Origin: an uncultured Christensenella sp. | GTDB taxonomy: Bacteria > Bacillota > Clostridia > Christensenellales > UBA1242 | Length of the DNA: 6,669 nucleotides | Assembly (NCBI GenBank): GCA_949295755.1 | Contig: CASFMG010000086.1 | Span: 1-6,669, forward strand | Reading direction: 5' to 3' | Shown here: positions 1 to 4,810 of the stretch, one piece after another | Layout of the letters: the number at the start of each line of letters is the position of its first letter | Numbering within the stretch: position 1 is the stretch's first letter | The notes under the pieces: model-generated | Databases searched by the model: none | Seen by the model: only the letters and a program-made list of their open reading frames with translations | What the model was told of the DNA's origin: nothing | Made by a program: the position numbers and the translations under genes

Positions 1-25
1 AAAAAATAAAAAATAATTTTATTAT

Positions 26-60
26 AAAAATAGCAATATTTATTTGCTATTTTTTATTTT
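26..60 (+). terminator. Rho-independent terminator of an upstream gene
   Basis: An 11-bp perfect stem pairs 26-36 (AAAAATAGCAA) with 44-54 (TTGCTATTTTT) around a 7-nt loop, and a T-rich tract runs to 60. The left arm starts with an A run, so the structure could also stop reverse transcription. It probably ends the transcript of a gene lying before the window and isolates the operon that begins at 119. The stem has only three G-C pairs, as is common in such AT-rich genomes. Confidence 0.7.
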
Positions 61-75
61 AATTATTTTTTTTAT

Positions 76-104
76 TTTACAAATAATAATAATAAACTTT
101 TAAA
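76..104 (+). promoter_or_regulatory. weak candidate promoter for the two-gene plus uvrB operon
   Basis: TTTACA (76-81, one mismatch to the -35 consensus) is followed after 17 nt by TTTAAA (99-104, four of six matches to the -10). The predicted start would be near 111, giving an approximately 8-nt leader before the ATG at 119. A better TATAAT exists at 112-117, but it sits 2 nt before the ATG, so its transcript would begin inside the gene. In DNA this AT-rich such matches occur easily by chance. Confidence 0.3.
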
Positions 105-114
105 CAAAGTTTAT
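92..114. repeat. 9-bp inverted repeat just before the first gene
   Basis: ATAAACTTT (92-100) and AAAGTTTAT (106-114) are perfect reverse complements around the 5-nt spacer TAAAC. It lies between the presumed promoter and the start codon at 119, overlaps the TATAAT at 112-117, and has no following T tract. It could be an operator or a small RNA hairpin near the start codon. It could also be chance in A/T-only sequence. What is seen is only the symmetry; the role is inferred. Confidence 0.4.
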
Positions 115-118
115 AATT

Positions 119-487
119 ATGTTGAATCCAAGTGAAAATTTAGTATTAAATTTTATTTTAAATGAATGTGGAGATGATTACAAAGTCCTTGAAATTACTG
201 ACTTTGAAGATTTTTTATTGCAAAAAAATATAAAAAGAAAAATAAATATAAAAAATATTTTAAAACATTTACAAACAAATAATTTTATAAATATTAGATA
301 TTTTGATGACGATAGATATTGTTTGTGTGCAACTCAACTTTCTAAACAAATTTTTGAAAAAGAAATAATTGAAAAAAATAAACTAAAAAAAATTAAAGTT
401 GAGACTATTTTACTAATTCTTATATTTTTTATTTCTGCAATATTAGGCTCATTTTTGGGAACACTTTTATATTATTTAATTATGTAG
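119..487 (+). CDS. small winged-helix-like protein with C-terminal membrane anchor (paralogue 1)
   Basis: This is a 122-aa protein of unknown function. Residues 1 to about 80 look like a winged-helix fold by eye: an N-terminal helix (SENLVLNFILNEC), a second helix near 28-36, a third helix near 44-53 ending in NNFI, then a beta-like wing (YFDDDRYCLC, 61-70). A Lys/Glu-rich linker (about 80-94) precedes one strongly hydrophobic segment (95-121) reaching the C-terminus, so the domain probably faces the cytoplasm from a tail anchor. The next gene has the same layout and a similar N-terminus, which supports this start; a stop codon (101-103) blocks any longer frame except through ATT or ATA. No Shine-Dalgarno sequence precedes the ATG. 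It is the first gene of the uvrB operon, 6 nt before the next. A membrane-bound regulator is an inference only. Confidence 0.8.
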   Translation: MLNPSENLVLNFILNECGDDYKVLEITDFEDFLLQKNIKRKINIKNILKHLQTNNFINIRYFDDDRYCLCATQLSKQIFEKEIIEKNKLKKIKVETILLILIFFISAILGSFLGTLLYYLIM

Positions 488-493
488 GTAAAA

Positions 494-856
494 ATGTTAG
501 ACAAAAAAGAAAAACTCGTTATGCTTTATCTTTCATCGGTATGTTTAGATAAAAAAACATACTTAATTTTAACATCTGATTTGGCTGAATTTGTTTCTAA
601 AAAATATGTTATCTCTATTGCAGAATTAAACGATATAATGATTTCGCTTTGCAAAGATAATTACCTTGATTTTGTTGTGTCTAATAGTAAAAAGGGGTAT
701 TATTATTGTGTAAACTTAAAAAATAAAGGACTCACATTTAAAAAAGACCAAAAAAAAGAAAAACAGGCATTTTGGGGAATGATTTTAAGAACATTACTTT
801 TAACTGTTTTAAGTTTTGTTTTGGGATTGCTTTTGAAAATGATTTTTAAAGGATAA
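494..856 (+). CDS. small winged-helix-like protein with C-terminal membrane anchor (paralogue 2)
   Basis: This 120-aa protein is paralogous to the gene before it. Both share the opening pattern ML-x3-E-x-LV, a Cys near 17, an N-(Y/F)-(L/I) turn near 56, a tyrosine-rich wing (YYYCVNL, 69-75) and a single hydrophobic C-terminal segment (about 93-116). The wing is followed by KNKGLTF, similar to the LTxKG stretch that often closes winged-helix domains. A weak ribosome-binding site (TAGG, 485-488) overlaps the stop codon of the preceding gene, and uvrB starts 1 nt after this stop, so translation is probably coupled along the operon. The pair is diverged enough to suggest separate roles or a heterodimer. 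I do not recognise a named family. A cytoplasmic DNA- or protein-binding domain tethered to the membrane is inferred from layout alone. Confidence 0.8.
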   Translation: MLDKKEKLVMLYLSSVCLDKKTYLILTSDLAEFVSKKYVISIAELNDIMISLCKDNYLDFVVSNSKKGYYYCVNLKNKGLTFKKDQKKEKQAFWGMILRTLLLTVLSFVLGLLLKMIFKG

Positions 857-857
857 T

Positions 858-2816
858 ATGGAATATAGAAAATTTGAATTGGTTTCAAAGTATAAACCTG
901 CTGGCGATCAAATGCAAGCAATAAATAAATTGTGTGAGAATTTAAACTACGGGTTAAAATCTCAAATCTTGTTAGGTGTTACAGGTAGTGGAAAAACTTT
1001 CACTATGGCAAATGTTATTGCTAAGTTAAACAGACCAACTCTTGTTATTGCGCATAATAAAACTCTCGCTGCACAACTGTGCAACGAGTTTAGAGAGTTT
1101 TTCCCAAACAATAGGGTGGAGTTTTTTGTTTCTTATTATGATTATTATCAGCCCGAAGCATATATTGTGTCTAGCGATACTTACATTGAAAAAGATATGG
1201 CTGTAAATGAAGAAATTGATAAACTTAGAAATAGTGCAACTGCTTCACTAATGGAAAGAAGTGATGTTATTGTTGTTGCGTCGGTTTCTTGTATTTATGG
1301 GTTGGGTTCGCCAGAAGAATATTTTAGAATGCAAGTTTCAATTAGAAAAGGCGATAATATTTCTCGTGATGAAATAATAAAAAAACTTGTTGATATTCAA
1401 TACACACGAAGCGATATTGACTTTAAGCGCGCAACATTTAGGGCAAAAGGTGATGTGCTTGATATTTTTCCAGCAAACAATAGTGAACACGCTATAAAAG
1501 TTGAATTTTTTGGCGATGAAGTTGATAGAATAACCGAATTTGATGTTATTTCAGGCAATACAATTTGCGAACTCAGTCATATTGCAATTTTTCCAGCAAC
1601 TCATTATGCGGTTGGTAGCGATAAACTTAAACTTGCACTTTCTAACATAGAAAAAGACCGTGATGATATGTATAAATATTTTATGGAGCAAGAAAAGTAT
1701 ATTGAAGCACAACGAATAAAAGAGCGTGTAAGTTACGATGTTGAAATGATGCGAGAAATTGGATACTGTAGTGGTATTGAAAATTATTCAAGATATTTTG
1801 ATGGAAGAAATCCCGGAGAACCACCATTTACACTTATGGATTATTTTCCAAAGGGATTTTTAACTTTTATTGATGAAAGTCATATGACTATTCCACAAAT
1901 TAGAGCAATGTATAATGGCGACAAGGCAAGAAAAACAAGTTTGGTTGAATATGGATTTAGATTGCCTTCTGCATTTGATAATAGACCACTAAAATTTGAT
2001 GAATTTGAAAAAAGGTTAGGGCAAGTTACCTTTGTTTCGGCAACTCCTGCAACTTATGAAAAAAATTTATGTGATGATGTTGTTGAACAAATAATAAGAC
2101 CAACAGGGCTACTTGACCCTATTGTTGAAGTTAGAAAAACACAAGGGCAAATTGAAGATATAATAAATGAGATTGTTAAAATTACAAATAAAAATCATAG
2201 AGTGCTTATCACAACTTTAACTAAAAAAATGGCAGAAAATTTAACTGAGTTTTTGGCTGAAAGACAGATAAAAGTAAAATATCTTCATTCAGAAATCGAC
2301 ACTATGGATAGAATTGATATAATAAATGGTTTAAGGCGTGGAGATTTTGATGTTTTGGTTGGCATAAATTTGCTTAGAGAGGGACTTGATTTGCCAGAAG
2401 TTGAACTCGTGTGTATTCTAGATGCCGACAAAGAAGGATTCTTGCGAAGCGAAGGTGCACTTATTCAAACAATAGGTAGGGCAAGCAGAAATAGTGAAGG
2501 TAAAGTGATTATGTATGCTGATACAATAACAGATTCTATGAAAAAAGCAATAGATGAAACTGCAAGAAGGCGACAAATTCAAGAAAATTATAATAAAGAA
2601 CACAACATTGTTCCAAAAACAATTATAAAAGATATTAAAAACACACTGGAAATAAGCAAAAAAGTAACAGAAGAAAACAAAAAATCCAAGAAAGATATTT
2701 CAAAAGAAATTGAAAGGCTTAAAGGTCTTATGGATATTGCATCAAAACAACTTGATTTTGAAACTGCAATCAAACTTAGAGATGAAATCATAAAACTAAA
2801 AAAAGACATTAGGTAA
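858..2816 (+). CDS. uvrB: UvrB, excinuclease ABC subunit B
   Basis: UvrB takes over damaged DNA from UvrA, verifies the lesion with its beta-hairpin, and recruits UvrC for the incisions of nucleotide excision repair in the cytoplasm. The 652 residues match the usual length (about 650-670). Visible motifs in order are the Walker A GVTGSGKT (40-47); the beta-hairpin tyrosines YYDYYQPEAY (93-102); the helicase motif II DESH (339-342); SAT (394-396); RPTGLLDP (414-421); motif VI QTIGRASRN (537-545, where most family members have QTIGRAARN); and a C-terminal UVR motif (about 616-651) that contacts UvrC. The start fits the family opening (KFELVSKYKPAGDQ). An AAAGGA site at 848-853 sits 4 nt before the ATG and overlaps the upstream stop codon. 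It is the last gene of its operon. No LexA-like SOS box is seen upstream. All catalytic motifs are intact. Confidence 0.98.
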   Translation: MEYRKFELVSKYKPAGDQMQAINKLCENLNYGLKSQILLGVTGSGKTFTMANVIAKLNRPTLVIAHNKTLAAQLCNEFREFFPNNRVEFFVSYYDYYQPEAYIVSSDTYIEKDMAVNEEIDKLRNSATASLMERSDVIVVASVSCIYGLGSPEEYFRMQVSIRKGDNISRDEIIKKLVDIQYTRSDIDFKRATFRAKGDVLDIFPANNSEHAIKVEFFGDEVDRITEFDVISGNTICELSHIAIFPATHYAVGSDKLKLALSNIEKDRDDMYKYFMEQEKYIEAQRIKERVSYDVEMMREIGYCSGIENYSRYFDGRNPGEPPFTLMDYFPKGFLTFIDESHMTIPQIRAMYNGDKARKTSLVEYGFRLPSAFDNRPLKFDEFEKRLGQVTFVSATPATYEKNLCDDVVEQIIRPTGLLDPIVEVRKTQGQIEDIINEIVKITNKNHRVLITTLTKKMAENLTEFLAERQIKVKYLHSEIDTMDRIDIINGLRRGDFDVLVGINLLREGLDLPEVELVCILDADKEGFLRSEGALIQTIGRASRNSEGKVIMYADTITDSMKKAIDETARRRQIQENYNKEHNIVPKTIIKDIKNTLEISKKVTEENKKSKKDISKEIERLKGLMDIASKQLDFETAIKLRDEIIKLKKDIR

Positions 2817-2830
2817 TGTCTTTTTATTTT
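2794..2830. terminator. bidirectional terminator overlapping the uvrB stop codon
   Basis: An 11-bp perfect stem pairs 2800-2810 (AAAAAGACATT) with 2815-2825 (AATGTCTTTTT) around the 4-nt loop AGGT. The forward side ends in a T-rich tract to 2830. Read on the reverse strand, the hairpin is followed by seven T residues and more T-rich sequence down to about 2794, so it should also end the convergent three-gene operon. The left arm lies in the last uvrB codons and the TAA at 2814-2816 spans the loop and right arm. Only 49 nt separate the two convergent stop codons. Confidence 0.85.
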
Positions 2831-2865
2831 ATAATAGTTATCTTATTGGTTCATCGCTAACAAAA

Positions 2866-3570
2866 TTATACATTTTCAATATCTATGTTTCTATATTTTG
2901 CCACAACAAGCCAACCTGGACGAATTTTGTCAAAGTACACATCTTTTTCATAACAAAAATTGTTGATAGTAGGTTTTTTAATTTCTTCTTTATCAATTAA
3001 AACCCTTATTAAAGTTGGGTCACTTATGTATGTTTTTCCTTGATTTTCAAACACAACAACTTCGTGATATCTATTTTTATCTTTGTTTTCAGGTGAAATA
3101 GTTTCGTGTGATGCTTCTACTCCTATTTTTTTTAGTAAATACACCATTGAACAAGCATATCCAGTACATATTGTTTTGTTTTCACAAAGACATCTATATA
3201 TATCTTTAATAACTATTTCATTAAAAGATAAATGATTTTCAATATCCTTTCTTTTTTCTATGAAGGCGTTTTGGTCATATTTTACATTTGTAACCAAATA
3301 TTTGAATATTTTAAACGCATCGTACATTTTTTCATCAACTTGCAAAAAATTTAAAATTTCTTGGTAGTTAGATTTTTGTTTTGGTTTTAAAACTTCTTTT
3401 TCTATTATGGTATTTGCTTTTTTTATAATTTCTTTTTTTAGTTCTGGCATTGTTGAAATTTTTAAAATTGGAACAGAAAAAGATTTTAAATTTTTATTTA
3501 TGTGTTGATTGTTATTTATATTTTGCTTTTTTTGCTCGTTTTTATCGTTTTTGTTAAAAAAATAGAACAT
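2866..3570 (-). CDS. transglutaminase-like (papain-fold) protein
   Basis: This 234-aa protein has the core of the transglutaminase-like superfamily: CTGYACSMVYLLKKIGVEA (from Cys135), then HEVVV (His169) and YISDPTL (Asp184). This gives the Cys-His-Asp triad in the family order and spacing. Such domains act as cysteine proteases, amidases or transglutaminases; the substrate here is unknown. There is no signal peptide or membrane segment, so it is probably cytoplasmic, unlike many bacterial members. Residues 6-28 are low-complexity and rich in Asn, Lys and Gln. Residues 64-130 are probably helical and lead into the core. The start is set by an AAAAGGA site (3576-3582) 5 nt before the ATG. It is the last gene of a three-gene reverse operon, 25 nt after its neighbour, and converges on uvrB. 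Catalytic activity is inferred from the intact triad. Confidence 0.88.
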   Translation of the reverse strand: MFYFFNKNDKNEQKKQNINNNQHINKNLKSFSVPILKISTMPELKKEIIKKANTIIEKEVLKPKQKSNYQEILNFLQVDEKMYDAFKIFKYLVTNVKYDQNAFIEKRKDIENHLSFNEIVIKDIYRCLCENKTICTGYACSMVYLLKKIGVEASHETISPENKDKNRYHEVVVFENQGKTYISDPTLIRVLIDKEEIKKPTINNFCYEKDVYFDKIRPGWLVVAKYRNIDIENV

Positions 3571-3575
3571 AATAT

Positions 3576-3582
3576 TCCTTTT
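3576..3582 (-). promoter_or_regulatory. ribosome-binding site of the transglutaminase-like gene
   Basis: Reverse-strand AAAAGGA lies 5 nt before the ATG at 3570, in the 25-nt gap after the preceding gene. It fixes this start and keeps the Asn/Lys-rich N-terminus in the protein. Confidence 0.75.
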
Positions 3583-3595
3583 ATAATTTTAATCG

Positions 3596-3916
3596 TTATT
3601 CATAAATTTCACTTATACAATTTATCATTTTTGCAACATCTTTTTCATTGTTGTATAAACATTGTATCGCATAATTATTAAACTCCACATTATTTTTATT
3701 GCATATTTCCTTTATTTTTTCTTCACTTAAATCATTATTAAAACAACTATAACCATAGTCAGTTAAATATGTGTCGCCGTCAATTTCTTTAATTGCAATT
3801 AATATTCGCTGTTGCTCATCATTATTTAGTTGCACATATATACCATAAACATCTAATGTTTGTTTAACTATATTGTGCTGTTTACTTAATTGTTTTAATG
3901 CTTCCAAAATTTTCAT
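3596..3916 (-). CDS. small protein resembling DUF1828
   Basis: This 106-aa soluble protein has no signal or membrane segment. Its centre, IKEIDGDTYLTDYGYSCF (about 42-59), resembles the xxDGYxLTDDGxT core of DUF1828 proteins. Its C-terminal part (about 63-106) follows the same plan: a helix, a short NNVEFNNYAI turn like the GVxLxxNEL stretch, then a helix rich in Asp, Lys, Met and Ile. DUF1828 proteins occur often in phages and mobile elements and have no settled function. The call is from remembered motifs, not a search. The ATG directly abuts the TAA of the preceding gene (TAAATG) and a strong AAGGAG site lies inside that gene, so the two are almost certainly translated together. That suggests their products work as a pair. 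Confidence 0.75.
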   Translation of the reverse strand: MKILEALKQLSKQHNIVKQTLDVYGIYVQLNNDEQQRILIAIKEIDGDTYLTDYGYSCFNNDLSEEKIKEICNKNNVEFNNYAIQCLYNNEKDVAKMINCISEIYE

Positions 3917-4705
3917 TTACAACTCCTTAACACTGTAAACTTGATTAATTTTTGAATAGTCATACAGTGGTTTATTAAAATCATAATGATAATCGTTTTC
4001 AATTTCTTTATTGATTTCAATATCTATGTTGGCATACTTTTTAAAATATTCAAAACAATTTTTTAATAATGTTTTGTCATCACTTCTAAAATTTTTAAAA
4101 TTAAAATCAAGTTCTATTGCGGGTGAATAATCGATGATATTGTATGATAACACTTCATTTTCTTGAGAGTTGATGTGTAAATGAGGAGTTTTGGCATATA
4201 TTATTTTACTTTCATCTTGACATACACTTTTGCCTTCAAAAAAGTTTGGATGTGAATCACCAGAAGAATCTAATCTTAACAATTGGAGCCACGTTTTTCC
4301 ACCTATACAAACATCTAACTTAATAGAAAAATTTAGATAATCTTTATATGTTAAAAATCTGTTAACATTTAAAGCAAATAAAATAGGTTTATCATTATAT
4401 TTCCCCACCAAATAGATTCCGGTTACATTATATCCCTTATTGTTAAAATTGTATACATCATTTATCGCTTTCTTAGGCATTTTTATTAATAATTCAAAAA
4501 TTTTGTTTGAAAATGGTAATGCCATAGTTTGTAAATTTCGACGTTTAAATATACTGTCATCTAAGTTGTTTAAACTAAAATTAATTGGTAATTGAAAATC
4601 AGTAAAAATGTTGTTACCTAATTTTTGTTTTGCTTCTTCAATTAATTGATTGTACAGTTGATCATAATTTTTGCTATTATCTTTTATTAAATCTAAATTT
4701 TTCAT
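3917..4705 (-). CDS. uncharacterised protein with RLD...HPN...PHLHI motif, resembling DUF6978
   Basis: This 262-aa soluble protein leads the three-gene reverse operon. An N-terminal helical region (1-35, YDQLYNQLIEEAKQKL) is followed by a mostly beta-like middle part with LLRLDSSGDSHPN (142-154) and TPHLHI (173-178). The series R-L-D, H152-P-N, then P-H175-L-H177-I resembles DUF6978 proteins, which carry RLDxxGxxHxNPDG followed by THLHI. This match is from memory and uncertain. The clustered histidines could bind metal or form an active site, but nothing proves it. Charged, tyrosine-rich sequence fills the end (about 205-262). No Shine-Dalgarno sequence is present, and the promoter at 4712-4740 predicts a transcript beginning at the A of this ATG, so the gene looks leaderless. 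The next gene begins directly after its stop codon. Confidence 0.8.
   Translation of the reverse strand: MKNLDLIKDNSKNYDQLYNQLIEEAKQKLGNNIFTDFQLPINFSLNNLDDSIFKRRNLQTMALPFSNKIFELLIKMPKKAINDVYNFNNKGYNVTGIYLVGKYNDKPILFALNVNRFLTYKDYLNFSIKLDVCIGGKTWLQLLRLDSSGDSHPNFFEGKSVCQDESKIIYAKTPHLHINSQENEVLSYNIIDYSPAIELDFNFKNFRSDDKTLLKNCFEYFKKYANIDIEINKEIENDYHYDFNKPLYDYSKINQVYSVKEL
3923..3928 (-). promoter_or_regulatory. strong ribosome-binding site inside the upstream gene
   Basis: Reverse-strand AAGGAG lies 6 nt before the ATG at 3916, within the last codons of the preceding gene. It is the best Shine-Dalgarno match in the window and decides the start of the 106-aa protein. It contrasts with the missing site before the first gene of the same operon, so the smaller partner may be made in excess. 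Confidence 0.85.
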
Positions 4706-4711
4706 ATTTTT

Positions 4712-4740
4712 ATAATAACACCTATTAAAGGTTTAGTCAA
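4712..4740 (-). promoter_or_regulatory. sigma-A-type promoter of the three-gene cassette, apparently leaderless
   Basis: On the reverse strand TTGACT (4740-4735) is followed after exactly 17 nt by TATTAT (4717-4712); each hexamer has one mismatch to consensus. The last base of the -10 lies 7 nt before the A of the ATG at 4705, the usual distance to the transcription start, so +1 should be the first base of the start codon. The 17-nt spacer contains ACCTTTAATAGGT, an imperfect palindrome that may serve as an operator. Confidence 0.82.
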
Positions 4741-4751
4741 TATTAAAGTTT
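4723..4751 (-). repeat. two near-identical direct repeats flanking the -35 box
   Basis: On the reverse strand AAACTTTAATA (4751-4741) lies directly before the -35 TTGACT, and AAACCTTTAATA (4734-4723) lies directly after it. The copies differ by one extra C and share TTTAATA at 18-nt spacing. Two copies bracketing a promoter element at nearly two helical turns suggest a repressor site, perhaps for autoregulation by a cassette product. The binding role is inferred. Confidence 0.5.
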
Positions 4752-4772
4752 TTTAAAAAATCTGTATTTAAA

Positions 4773-4801
4773 TTTATTTATTGTTATTTTTGTGGTATAA
4801 T
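4773..4801 (+). promoter_or_regulatory. extended -10 promoter of uvrA
   Basis: TGGTATAAT (4793-4801) is a perfect TGnTATAAT extended -10 element. A weak -35 (TTTATT, 4773-4778) lies 17 nt upstream of the hexamer. The predicted start is near 4808, only about 3 nt before the uvrA ATG at 4811, and no Shine-Dalgarno sequence is present. It is back to back with the cassette promoter, with A/T tracts (such as TTTTTTAAAAAA at 4749-4760) between them. No LexA-like palindrome (GAACnnnnGTTC) is seen. Confidence 0.78.
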
Positions 4802-4810
4802 ATCATAGTT

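Noticed and set aside
102..112. AAACAAAGTTT palindrome before the first gene as a LexA/DinR SOS box
   Set aside because: Bacillota LexA boxes have GAAC-N4-GTTC-type arms. This has AAAC-N3-GTTT, wrong spacing and no GAAC. No matching box was seen before uvrA either.
703..921. Reverse open frame of 72 aa across the end of the second small gene and the start of uvrB
   Set aside because: It is fully antisense to two well-supported genes, has no ribosome-binding site or recognisable domain, and reflects base composition.
2466..2492. UvrB motif VI reads QTIGRASRN instead of QTIGRAARN
   Set aside because: Ala to Ser next to the conserved arginines is conservative, and every catalytic residue is intact, so there is no reason to infer altered function.
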